Source of the DNA: Tetrastigma voinierianum
Lineage: Eukaryota; Streptophyta; Magnoliopsida; Vitales; Vitaceae
Direction of reading: 5' to 3'
DNA length: 64,000 nucleotides
Assembly: GCA_016808115.1 (NCBI GenBank)
Contig: JAEQBH010002439.1
Span: 1,178,001 to 1,242,000 of the forward strand
The translations under genes and the position numbers were made by a program. Below the pieces are notes generated by a model. The model was not told where the DNA came from. It worked only from the letters and a program-made list of their open reading frames with translations, and did not search any database. Every line of letters starts with the position of its first letter. Within the stretch, counting starts at the first letter, position 1. Below, piece by piece: positions 1-10,430 of this stretch.

Positions 1-639
1 ATGTGTCTTAACCAAAGGAATTACTTTACTCTTCAACACTGTTCCTTGCGACTACAATCCGCATGTGTTTCCTCATAAGTTAGATTCTCCTTTAACCGCA
101 CCGGGCCGATCTCCGAGTACATGGGAGATCCGAATACTAAGGGAGCATGGATACATGAAACATGATCAACTTAGACAACTCGGAGGAAGGTCTAATCTAT
201 ATGCTACAGTTCCCACTTTGGCAATAACTCATATCTATGTATCTACCACTCTTCCGCCTTCCAAATCCGAGGACACCTTCTCCAAGGGAAACTTCGGGAG
301 GAAGACCCTATCGCCCACCTTAAACTATGTGATACCTACCACGTTGTCCGCATAACTTTTCTCGTCTCGTCCCACATTGAGTCCTGTCTCTTCGCTTAAC
401 TGGGACCTGATTCACAGTATCCAGATAACTAAAATTATTAGTCTCCTCTCTCCTAGCCTATCCCAGCATACTGAGCATCACACTCCTACCATACAATGCT
501 TCAAATGGAGCCATGTCATGCTGATTGATAATCATTGTCAGAGGCAAACCCATCAAAGATGTTTTATCCTAAATTCTCCCTTAAACTCTATCACGCATGC
601 TCTAAGCATATCCTCTAGCTGCTGAATATTTCTTTCCCC

Positions 640-1110
640 GACCCTAATTACCAGCCGAGATGTAAGTCAACAAAGCGGCAAGTACCCACCGCTTCATAAA
701 ACTAAAGCCAAACCTGATGTAACCCGGGTCTCGCCCCAGACCATCGATAAGAACACCCATGTAATCTAACCATTCCTCCGCCACATAAATCGGGGCCAAC
801 TTGTCCAACAGTCATCGTTACTAACCTGGGAGAAAAATGCACGATTTCGTTAGTCTTATCCACTATCACCCATATGGCATTGTGTCGCCTCCAAAGTTTC
901 TAAGCCTGGTAACAAAATCCATAGAATCAGATCCCACTTCCATACGAGGAACTGAAGGTCAGACTTTCCCAAGGCTTCAAAGCTCTACCTTTACCCACGA
1001 CAATAAAAGAAAGAATCCAGATAATAACCGCACTTCCTTCATGCCCTTCCACCAATACCCCTTCAGAGTATTATACATCTGTGCTACTGTGGTGCATGGC
1101 ATATGTCAAG
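640..1110 (-). pseudogene. Gypsy integrase core remnant
   Basis: The minus strand matches, in pieces, the usual gypsy integrase core. The segments around 690-760 and 830-960 correspond to the stretch that normally encodes the part of the catalytic core following the second aspartate, including the conserved text for a viewpoint such as HAIWVIVDRLTK near 850-885. Integrase inserts the element cDNA into the host chromosome. Here no frame stays open for more than a few dozen codons, so the protein is lost. The 1-640 stretch is probably the rest of the integrase C-terminal region, but I could not read it with confidence. Confidence 0.6.
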
Positions 1111-1382
1111 AGTGAGCCCGACATTCCTTTAGTTCATCTATTTCGTGTACACATATTTAATTCCCTCTAACTATTAGCCCATCATTTCCGATTTGGAACT
1201 CGTTTTTACCACCCTCAATCTCGCCCTCAACTTAATCATTCGAAATCATCACCTTCAGATATGATCCACGAAGAGTACGAACATAAAACACAACAAGAAA
1301 ACCCCAGACGCCTACTTCCAGAATCGAACTCCCAAATATCTCAACTCTATCAACAATGGGAGATATACCGTCCGCAGATGCA

Positions 1383-1640
1383 TTAGGAACCCTCCGGTTT
1401 CCGGCTTAAGGCATCGCCCACTACATCGGGCCTCCCATGGCAGCCCACCAAAATCTCATAATCCTTAATCAACTCCAACCACCGCCTTTGGGTTAAGCTC
1501 TTCTCGAGTGAAGATATACTACGTGCTCTTAAGGATCTGGTGAATATCCTATTAAGTGAACACCTGTATATTAAATGTCTCCGCATCTTTAGAGCGAAAC
1601 CACTTCACTAGTTCGCACCTGCCTGTGAATTCTCGTCGTT
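1383..1640 (-). pseudogene. Gypsy RNase H C-terminal remnant
   Basis: A 67-codon open stretch at 1383-1586 on the minus strand contains LTQRRWLELIKDYEILVGCH and, a few residues on, VVGDALSRK. This is the signature end of the plant gypsy RNase H domain, where the family norm is a QRRWLE(L/F)(I/L)KDYD block followed by a VVADALSRK block. RNase H removes the RNA strand during reverse transcription. The upstream part of the domain is out of frame. This is the clearest protein match in the left 8 kb and fixes the element's strand and superfamily. Confidence 0.85.
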
Positions 1641-1999
1641 TCTTTAATCGACTGAGCTATGTTTATCACTCTACCATTCTGTGATCAAACACACCCTAAC
1701 TTATGCCTCCCATATTCATCAGATAATTACATAACCATCCTTTCCTCGATGGTAATGCAATGGTCGCAGCCTGTTAATCTCTGCCTAACCTCAAACTATA
1801 GTCGCGGTGGACCGACCACCTCGAATTTATTTATCCTTTTCAATAGATTCGTCAATGGGGTTGCTATTTCTAAAATCCCTCTCACAACCTCCATTAACCC
1901 TCGGGCTAATCCAAGGAAACCGCGACTCGCATGACCCAAGAAAGCTACTTTGTCCAACCAAAAACTCGGCACTACTAAAACAGTTTATAATCGACGCCT

Positions 2000-2720
2000 A
2001 AGATCCGCACTGTCCGAGATGCTCGCATGTTCCTCCAATCGCCCGAGTACACTAGAATGTCATCAAACAGCGCCATCATAAATCCTCATCTAAATACCTA
2101 CTAAACACCTCGCTCATCAAATCCATGAACGCAATCGCATTAGTCAATCCGGTCGGCATCACCGTAAACTCATACGTCTCAGATGCGGTCCCTCAATGCG
2201 CCTTAGGAACATCACTCTCGACCCTTAATCGATGACAATTCTAACCTCTGCGTCTATTTTAGCAGATGGTCAGACTCCTCGGAGTTGATCTAATAAATCA
2301 ACATCCGAGTGGATATCATCATGATGGTAACTCGTCTCAACCATCAGACCCATACACAAACCGCAACCCCATCTTTCTTTTCACGAAGAGAACTAAGAGT
2401 TCTGTCAGAGGTGCCTTACCGAATAGAACCTTTACTTAAACAATCTCTTCAATCCAGATGAATATCCATATAAGGAGGAATGAGATGGGCTCACCTGGAT
2501 CAAATCAGAACTCCACTCATCTGAGAAACCCAAACATCATCCTGTTATCCTGAGTCCTCATCCTGATCCACAGATGTCTTCCAAATTGTCCCCTCTTGGT
2601 CTCCTATCTACTACAAATGCTAAATAACCTGGAAACCCCAAGCATTTGAGGCGATCATGGCATTAATGAGACTAGGTCGCATCTCTCTTCTCGATTCCCC
2701 CGAATATCACACTGGTTCCT
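2000..2720 (-). pseudogene. Gypsy reverse transcriptase remnant
   Basis: The plus strand at 2049-2071 is the reverse complement of codons reading F-D-D-I-L-V-Y, matching the gypsy catalytic box (normally F/Y-x-D-D-I-L-V-Y). The region just left of it (about 2090-2170) reads as the conserved block about losing the main chain of plant gypsy RTs (FMDLMNRVF type). Stops and frameshifts interrupt every frame, so no ORF of useful length exists. It precedes the RNase H remnant in the expected order on the minus strand. Confidence 0.65.
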
Positions 2721-2939
2721 CCGGGACGGACCAATATTAGTTTTCCAGCACCCAATGTGGCTCATGCTTGGCAATCAACGATAATTCAAGATCATCGCAA
2801 ACTGGATACCCACTATCAAGTCTCGAAAATCCTTATCGATCACCACCTACACTGAACTATCCTTCTACTAGTATCCCATTGGCACTGAACCAACTCCATA
2901 CTAATTATCTACAAAGTCGACTCATCCGTGCCTCTCGCT

Positions 2940-4450
2940 GAATGGCAATTTAAATAAATTAATGCAGTGGCCTCGGTCCACCAATGCATACATGCATCAT
3001 GATCATAAACTCCGAAACTCACCAAGAATCACGCTCAGCACTGATTCGGGCCCCACTGTGTGACTCAAAGTAACAGCCCCAGTATGAGTACCACTCAGAT
3101 CCGGCCAATCTGGGGTATTGCCTCTACTCTCCCGCACCCCTATCGCGACCTCACTTAGTGCCATCGCCACCGCCCGAACCATCCCCACTACCTCGATCGT
3201 ACCCACCAAAGCCCGGTGTAAACAAGCATCAGACCAATTTCCCGTGAGGTCTCGCAACTACCAACCCGTGGACAGCCTTCTGACAAAGTGACCTTCCGCC
3301 CACAATGGAAATATCCCGCCATGTTCATCCCGCACTCTCCGAGATGCCTCCGGCGCGGGGCACAAATAAAAGATGATCCCAAGATCTGCCTCACCTCCTG
3401 CGGGTCAGCTGGTGATCGAACAGACCGGGCAATGTAGCTACTCGTCCCGAGCCTCTATCACTCGCCACTTCTTCTTTCTACTAAACCGACCGTGCCTGGT
3501 CGACCAGTGTTGGGAGCACTTTACCGTCTGTCGCCCCGAAAGTTAGAACCTCAAATCGCCCTTTTCTACCTTTAGTTTCAACCACCTCTCCAAAATTATT
3601 TTCGTATTCGTGCTAGACGGACTTTAATTTCGACGCTCAAACCAATATGAATCGCTTACACTTATGTTCCTCATTTTCCTATATCATGGGCACAAATTTC
3701 ACGAGTTCTGAAAACCTCGCCATATTCTTGCCATCGCTAGAGATCGCCATCTGAATCAATTCTTTCTATTTTGCATCCGATAACTACGCGGTAAAACTGC
3801 TCAGAATGTCATTAACCGGTCCGCGTGACTCTATGGTGTCCCCTTAATGGCATCCTACCCGCCTGCCTCGTCACATCAAGAACCCCTTTAAAAATGACTT
3901 TCGCTTCATCCGAACACCCCATCACCGCATAAGTTTCCAGCACTTCAATCTTTACCAGCTATAAGTATGCCGCCTGGTCAGCTTGCACCATCATAGTTTT
4001 GCCTAATTTTAGAGCTGCGGTTCTATCTTCGCCTTCGCTTCTTGCACTGGTTCGACGGCACCATTGGGGAATAATTCAGGATAACCCGATCCATTGTCAT
4101 AACCACCGCCCGCGGCCATGGCTCTAATCAATGATTTTACCGGCATTCCGATCTAAGGGTGTGTTTCGGATATATAGTCTTCACGTAAGCCTCCGGTGCT
4201 AAGTTCTAGATCGAATTTCACGACCTCGCCCGCATAATGTTGTGAATTTCAAGACAAGATTTAGTGACACTTTGCTACGACGCGGCATGCAAGATCGAAA
4301 ACAACAGGCTGCACAGAAACAATGGTGCAATGACCGGCAGGAAATACCGCGGGAAAACGCCAAGAAAAAACAAAGAACCATCTTCGAAACCACCTCACAT
4401 CACCACACGATCTCCCAACTTAAAGTTATCATGATTACGCCTCGACAATC
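2940..4450 (-). pseudogene. Probable gag/protease region of the gypsy element, unreadable
   Basis: By position this should hold gag and protease of the minus-strand gypsy element, between the reverse transcriptase remnant and the long LTR. The minus strand shows short open stretches at 3003-3257, 3188-3394 and 4199-4393, but I could not recognise a nucleocapsid zinc knuckle or an aspartic protease motif with confidence. The assignment is by context only. High C+G compared with the AT-rich LTR to its right fits former coding sequence. Confidence 0.35.
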
Positions 4451-5870
4451 TGATAATCCTTCGTAGCAGACAGAACGACCCAAGAATCTACGCAGCTCCC
4501 CGTGCCCAAGTCGCCACCGGCAAGTTACAGCTGCCGCGAACCGCTTGAAACTGCCTTTGAAAACAAGTATAAAATTTTCACTTTTCTATCAAAATCACAC
4601 ATTTAGATTTAACAAAAATCGCAACATAATCCATCGCACGTGGTCAGCTTCTCCAAAATACAAAAATCACCCGTATAAAAATACACCCAATGTTTTCCGA
4701 AAATCTAATACAACTATAGACTTTGATCTTGAACAAAATATGATAAGATCAATCAACATTAATTTAATCGTGAACTCGTTTTTTCAAAACTACATGCATA
4801 TTAAAGTAAAAGATATTTACATATACAAAATGTCACATTTAATTTACTGGTTTACTTAATACCTATCTTGGCAGAGATCATGTTCATACGCTTCAAGACT
4901 ATGGACCTCTGAAAATTTTCGGTCACGCCACCGCATTTGGAAAATTATTTAAAGAAAACTGACAAAACTGCCATTGAGTACTATAAGTTCTAAATGCTGC
5001 TCGTTGTTTGTACCTCCTAATATTGCGGAATCAGACAGAAATGGTTATAAACTCGTTTATAGAGAAACCCGGCTTTGCATAGAAACCAAAATCCATTTCA
5101 CGCCAAAATCAGCTTCATTGCCAAAGCGGCCAAAACTAATTATGCCGCTAAAAACTATTCTAAAACTAATTTGGTCAAAATTGTTTCCAAAGGGTGGTTA
5201 GCATCTCAGCGCTATACTGTAAATCAAGTACCAACCAATCGTGGCCCATTTCAAATACCCTAGACGTGATGCCCTAACCTCGAACTCGCATCGATACAGG
5301 AACTCTGAACACTACCCGACTAATATCATCCATGAACACATGGATCGGCATAGCATAATGAACCCTGAACTTGTAATGTTCTTGAGAACCCTGAACTAAC
5401 AGACCTCATCGCTATGTAATACTAAGTCATGCTGCCAACTATATATATCCCAATGTGTGAGGGCTTAATTAATTATATAAATATGGTACTAGATCAATCC
5501 TCCATCGCCACTGTGCACATAGTTACCATAATATCCTGATAACATACAGCATAACCCAAATGTGATCCACCCAGACACCGAGAGTCATGCCATCTAAATT
5601 TTCGCGAAACCAGCCAACCGTTTGTAATAATGGCATTTAATCTTTTCTATATGAATAATCGAGGTAAAAAAAGCTTTTTATAAATCTATATTTTCAAAGC
5701 ACTTTACAAACTTGTAATTTAAAACATTTTTGTTTTAGAAAAGGATTTTGAGCACTCACCTTTCTCGCTTACTAAATTTGAGCACTACTCCACAACCTGT
5801 CATTCATGAAATTCTACACATTTGATGTATTAGACCTCATACGTCAGCACAACCAACCAAATACTATTTG

Positions 5871-6053
5871 CTATGCACTATATACTATGCACCATGCACT
5901 ATGCACTATGCATTTATTCACTATGTACTATGCACTATGCACTATACACTATGCATTTATTCACTATGCACTATACACTATGCACTATACATTTATTCAC
6001 TATACACTATACACTATGCACTATACACTATGCATTTATTCACTATGCACTAT
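5871..6053. repeat. Minisatellite of 7-bp units with regular 8-bp spacers
   Basis: The unit is CTATGCA or CTATACA, repeated head to tail. Every four or five units it is interrupted by the octamer TTTATTCA, starting at 5913, 5956, 5992 and 6035, giving a higher-order period of 43, 36 and 43 bp (8 plus five or four 7-mers). The array lies inside the gypsy LTR. Because 7 is not a multiple of 3, all three plus frames read as low-complexity YALYTMH-type peptides. These are artefacts of the repeat and not proteins. Confidence 0.95.
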
Positions 6054-7262
6054 TCATACATATTTATACGTATTTACTATCTTAATGCGATTCGATTTCA
6101 TGTGAAATCCATACAACCCTGATTGCACGCCGCAGCCTCCTCGTCAAGGCAGGTAGCAACTTTACCTATCGGGTCCGAAAAGCGCCACCATTCAGACGCC
6201 GTAAACTGGTAAAACAAAAATTGGATTTTCCGACCTTTACCCCAAATTCCTGAAATCTTGTGTTTTTGGTATTGACGAGCTCCCTGTCAAGCAGAAAGCA
6301 CTCATTCTTCGCCTCGACGAAACTGACAATAAATTTCCGCAGAATCCGATAAATAAGCAAAGAAAAGAAAAACTGGCACCGGCACTCTCTCCACCCACGC
6401 CTCGTCAATCTGTGCCTGCTTTGTTATTATTTTTTTTCTTTTTCTTTGCAAATCATGATATCCCTTTTTTTTCATTTCTCGATCCTTTTCAGTCTCGGAA
6501 CATTTGTCATCCCTGCTTCACTTCATTTATTATAATCGAATATTCTTTAAATATTTGCCATTTTTCAAGATTTTTCAAAACCTGCTGTGTTTCACTCTAA
6601 ACTCAATAAACTGTGAAATATTTCGACTGTCTCGACTTAACGAACTTTTCTAGGTCACTAGATTTCGCAGACTTAACTAACAACATAAATTCAAGCCACA
6701 TCCGAGATCGTAGAATTTTCGGCGCTTCCCTCAAACCATTTTTAATTTATTAATATTATTTTACTATTTAAAACTTCCATCAATTATAGTACTTTCACCC
6801 CCTCCACTTTCCTTAATCGTAAATGGTCACAATTCTTTAAAACTTACATCCTTATTCTTAATAATAACTCCTGTAATATTACAATTGGTGATTTGGGCGC
6901 ACATACGCGCTTTTATTATTAATGCATCACAAAGACCTTCTGACTCGGGTGTTACAATAGAGATGTGTCTCCATTTATCGCAACAAAGGTGCAAGAGCAC
7001 AATGTATGAAGTGTCACAGATCAACAACGCGCTTATCTTTAGTCTGGCTCGATCTTAGGCAAACATACAAATTATATGGTTTTCAAGTCGTTATTTTGTT
7101 CCACCACACTAAAGATATAAGGGGCAAGAAATAATGTTTGCCTAACAACACAGTCAGGCATGAGATACAAAAGAATTTTTCAATATAACTTTATACATGT
7201 AATCGACCTTCATTCGAATTAATCAACATAACAAATAACAGACCGATACTCGAACTCAACTA

Positions 7263-7437
7263 ACTTTGAGTACCCAGATCACTTTCGCATCGCATTTTTA
7301 ACATTCTTGACCTTAAATCCACTTTGAGTACTGCATCAAGTTTCAGCATCTGTACTTAACATCCTCTCGACCTTAACCACTTTGAGTATCCAGATTTCAA
7401 GTTTCAAAGATATTGTATCTAACATTCTCAATTAAAA
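7263..7437. repeat. Three tandem 58-bp subrepeats in the gypsy LTR
   Basis: The block ACTTTGAGTA recurs at 7263, 7321 and 7379, exactly 58 bp apart. Each is followed by a similar stretch ending in TTAACATTCT-like or TCGACCTTAA-like sequence. Copies are imperfect. They lie in the half of the LTR nearest its outer end, where LTR subrepeats often act as U3 elements; that role is inference. Confidence 0.8.
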
Positions 7438-8138
7438 CAAATTTTAGCATCGATATTCACCCAGAATTTCTACAAATTTCATTTCTTTTCAATTGCAGAA
7501 TCCAACTAAACCCAAAACACATCAAAGAAAAAACAACTCCCCAAACTTGATCAAACCAACCAAACCACTAAAGCCCACAAACCAACTAACAACACTTTCT
7601 ATAATGGAAAGCTGCTTTTCCTAACAACCCATAAACAAGTAAGGCTTGTGATAGTTTCCATACCTTAATTTCTTCTCTTTTTCCTCTTATTTTCTTCACT
7701 TGAAAAAGGTTAAATCTCTAAAAGATGGAGAGAAATCACCCAAGAATGGCTCTTCTCCTTCAACCATATTCCTAGCTTTCCAAAGCAACAAAAATCAAAA
7801 TGAAACTTGTCTCATCCCCATGACACTTGATCTGTATCCCCATCGGTTATAAGGCCTTGTCTGCCCATATTCCTTTTTGACTTAATTGCTTAAACTCTTG
7901 CACTGAATCCTCCATCATCCAATGAAAACCAACTTATCTAAATTCATACGATAACATATCTATCTTTCTTCATTTACACTGTGGCCCTCATTTTACAAAT
8001 TATCAATTTAACTCTTACTTCTTCCAAAAAATTCAAGTTATATCCTTCTTCACACTTAATTTCCAAAAAATGCTAATTTTACTTATATTATACCCTAAAC
8101 ATGTAATAAACTATTAGGGTATAATTTGGGGTGTTACA

Positions 8139-8214
8139 TAAACTCTCTCAGGTTTAGAGGCGATGAAGGAGGTGTGGCACCTTTAGAACCAAATTTTCTC
8201 TTCTTATGAGCCAT
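8139..8214 (-). pseudogene. Start of a minus-strand ORF cut by the gypsy LTR (Athila env-like candidate)
   Basis: On the minus strand an ATG at 8214-8212 opens a reading frame whose first residues are basic (MAHKKRKFGSKG) and then proline/serine-rich. It stays open for 25 codons until the gypsy LTR begins at 8138. Together with nearby Athila-type signals (a GGGAGGCATCCCAAGC motif on the minus strand near 9250-9262 and a tRNA-Asp-type primer site at 15720-15737), this fits the beginning of the extra ORF downstream of pol in Athila-like elements. The match rests on context and a short peptide, so it is tentative. Confidence 0.4.
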
Positions 8215-8466
8215 GAATAATCACTCGAAAATTCTATCAAACACTTAGCGGGCGTGACTTTTTCTGCTCTTCAAACACTGACTTTGCTCTTCCAAATATT
8301 CTCTACTCAACACAAACCAAACACCCCAAAGAAACCCAACCCCATAAGATGACAACAATCAAAATCTGCTCTAACCGAATACCTTTAACCGTTCTTCAAA
8401 GAAAAATCTTCAACAATGGAGGCTAGGGTTTAGTAGTGGAGGAGGTGAATGAAATGTGATGTGAAG

Positions 8467-8516
8467 GATGTGGTGACGTGTAGGTGGATGTGGTGATGTG
8501 TAGGTGGATGTGGTGG
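8467..8516. repeat. 2.5 copies of a 20-bp direct repeat
   Basis: The unit at 8467-8486 is repeated at 8487-8506 with one C-to-T change, followed by a half unit to 8516. It is rich in GTGG and GATG. It lies just upstream, on the minus strand, of the truncated ORF start at 8214. Confidence 0.85.
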
Positions 8517-8634
8517 AGATTAGGTTTAGAACTTATGGAAAGAGAAAGGGAATATATCGGGAGAGAAAGGGAGATGAAATGGAAGAGTTTGAGGAATGAA
8601 GAAGCGAGAGAGTTTTAACTCAAATAATCGGTCT

Positions 8635-8918
8635 CATGTCGCGACATGGCCGAGACTGGCAAAAACAAGATCTTTAGAAGTCTCATGTCACAACATGAGA
8701 AGTTGTGATGTCGCAACATCATTGCAGTTTGCAAAACACAAGGTCCCCATAAATGTTTGATGTCGCGACATGGCCGAAATTGCACAAATATAGGGTTCTA
8801 AGATGACTTCATGTCGCGACATGATGATGTTGATGCGCAACATGACCGAGAATGAGCAAAAACAAGGTTGTACTTTAAAGCTCGATGTCGTGACATACTG
8901 GACATGATGTCGCACATG
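8635..8918. repeat. Higher-order array of CG-centred palindromes
   Basis: The 14-bp perfect palindrome CATGTCGCGACATG occurs at 8635-8648 and 8810-8823, and GATGTCGCGACATG occurs at 8759-8772. Decayed copies lie at 8684-8697, 8707-8720, 8884-8897 and 8906-8918. Spacers alternate at about 49, 75, 51 and 74 bp, giving a 124-125 bp dimeric unit with alternating single and paired palindromes. Some spacers share a GGCCGAGA-type block after the palindrome. Most variants are C-to-T or G-to-A at the CG sites, as expected for methylated DNA. Confidence 0.85.
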
Positions 8919-9244
8919 TATGAGATTTCATTGAATTTTCCTGCTTTCCTTTGCATTTGAAACCTCAATTCCTTTAGACACTTCAATTTCAATTCCTTCT
9001 ATTTGAAACCTTCCCTACTCATATCATTCAAAGTCTTAGCTCACGAAACTCTTCAAATTTCTATTATCCTTCCAATTCTCTTTCAAGATCACTCATGTAT
9101 ATTCTTCCGAATCATTTGCTCTACAAGTGCTCTTCTCTTATGTTTGAAACCTAAAACTAAAACAAACACATCAAGAACACCTAATTATTCCAAAACAAAA
9201 TAAAAACTAGTAAAGAAAAAAGTAAGGGATTAAGAAATCCTTAT

Positions 9245-9300
9245 TTAGCTTGGGATGCCTCCCGATAAGCTGCTTCGTTTTTAGAGTCCAACTAGACTCT
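9245..9300 (-). other. Athila-type conserved non-coding motif
   Basis: On the minus strand this reads GGGAGGCATCCCAAGC followed by an AT-rich stretch. A GGGAGGCAACCCA block followed by T-rich sequence is a familiar feature of the non-coding stretch between pol and the last ORF in Athila-like elements. I recall this from other plant genomes and cannot align it here. It agrees in strand with the ORF start at 8214 and the primer site at 15720. Confidence 0.4.
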
Positions 9301-9613
9301 TTGGAGAAGTCTGAGAGCTTTGGATTGGCCTTTCATCCATCACACCCAATACTCCCTCATCATCTTCATCATACGCAAGGATGAACTCTTCTACCTCTAT
9401 AATATGTGATACAAGCTCATATGTCAACCGATGAGTCTAAAACTCATTCATTTTTACTGCCGCGAATATTTAATTTAAAAGTTCAATTGAACAAAATTAT
9501 AATCTTCACCCAAATCGGGTGTTTTGTGAGAATCAGTAAAAGAAGCAAATCAAAGAAGAAAAGAAGCAGAAGTAGTCAAAAGTCCGTGAGTCACGCATAT
9601 CACCGGCGAATGC

Positions 9614-10040
9614 CGCGACATCATATCGTGAGTCGCGATATGATCCGGGTGAAGAATGTTACGACATCAAAGTGGAGTTGCAACATCAGTTGAGAAATGT
9701 CGCAACACCAAATTTCAGAGTCGCGACATCAGATGACTAGAGTCGTGACATCGGCTGAAGAATGTCGTGACATTATAATAAAGTCGTAGTTATCGTGATA
9801 TCCACGTCGCGATTATCATCCCAAAGTCGCGGACATCGTAACACCGACTCCAAAAGCGACATCGACTCGTAGTCACATATCGGGAATCGTAGTCACATTG
9901 GTCAAGGCATCAAAACAGAAGGATTGGAGTTGCGACATGAGAATTTGACACCAAACTGCAGAGTAGCAACATCATAACGAGGCTACAACATTGAAGACCA
10001 AATTTCAGAATCGTGACATCAGAGTAGAGTCGCAACATTG
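9614..10040. repeat. Array of TCGCGACATC-type half palindromes phased at about 21-22 bp
   Basis: The core CGCGAC or a one- or two-base variant starts at 9614, 9634, 9660, 9679, 9701, 9722, 9744, 9766, 9785, 9807 and 9828. Steps are 19-26 bp with a mean near 21.4. The flanks alternate between AGTCGCGACATCA-like and ATGTCGCGACAT-like forms. A looser continuation reaches about 10040. Nearly all deviations are transitions at CG. Confidence 0.8.
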
Positions 10041-10246
10041 AAACCCCGTGAGTCGACATTGTACGAATGGCGGAAATGCAAGAGTCGCTGATAATTAAAA
10101 TGCAAAAGTCGTGGCAAAAGGATCCATGACATCACAAAGAAGAATAAACAGAACATCGCCCACGACATCAAGCCGGTCAGTGGCAAATTCTTGGGCTTTT
10201 CGAGATCCACACTATCCACCTCGTTTTTAGGGCTCAATCAGTTAGG

Positions 10247-10256
10247 CCTATAAATG
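10247..10256 (+). promoter_or_regulatory. TATA-like box of the LTR-like segment
   Basis: CCTATAAATG stands about 200 bp downstream of the last recognisable palindromes and before a T-rich tract. No transcript start can be placed. Confidence 0.35.
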
Positions 10257-10430
10257 TATTTCCAGCAATAGAGTCATCTTACAAAGAAACTCAAAATTTC
10301 TCGTGTTTAAGAGTAGTTGAAGCTTTTGTATATATTTTTTATTTTTTCTTTTCTTATTTTTATTTTGGTTTTCATTTTTTAGATTAGGAGTAGGATGTCC
10401 AAGATGAAATTTCAGCTAGATCATCAGAAT

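Larger units (their letters stand above)
1..8138 (-). mobile_element. Decayed Ty3/gypsy LTR retrotransposon, left part outside the window
   Basis: On the minus strand, reading from high to low coordinates, this looks like 5' LTR, leader, gag region, reverse transcriptase, RNase H and integrase core. The order RT, RNase H, integrase is the Ty3/gypsy order. The right terminus is sharp: the plus strand reads GGGGTGTTACA up to 8138, so the element begins TGTAACACCCC, a common start for plant gypsy LTRs. The 3' LTR is not in the window, so its partner target duplication (TAAAC at 8139-8143 would be one side) cannot be checked. All coding parts are full of stops and frameshifts. Identity as gypsy is secure; the lineage (for example Del/Tekay, from the very long LTR) is a guess. 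Confidence 0.8.
4500..8138 (-). repeat. Long 5' LTR (plus leader) of the gypsy element
   Basis: The right edge is exact at 8138 (element start TGTAACACCCC on the minus strand). The left edge is not: I could not find a convincing primer site, so the LTR/leader boundary lies somewhere around 4450-5600. The stretch has no coding signal, is AT-rich, and contains two internal tandem arrays annotated separately. LTRs of 3-4 kb are known in some plant gypsy lineages. It sits next to a truncated ORF start at 8139-8214, which it interrupts. Confidence 0.55.
9400..10430 (+). repeat. LTR-like segment with palindrome array and TATA box, plus orientation
   Basis: The stretch has no coding signal. A phased array of CG palindromes (9614 to about 10040) is followed by CCTATAAATG at 10247-10256 and then a T-rich tract at 10330-10380. 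This layout is that of an LTR U3 with its TATA box. I did not find clear TG...CA ends, so it may be a solo or nested LTR fragment. Its promoter points to the plus strand, opposite to the Athila-like signals at 8214 and 15720, so it probably belongs to a separate element. Confidence 0.4.

Noticed and set aside
5806..6122. Three overlapping plus-strand open stretches with YALYTMH repeats
   Set aside because: They are the three frames of one 7-bp minisatellite, open because the repeat lacks stop codons.
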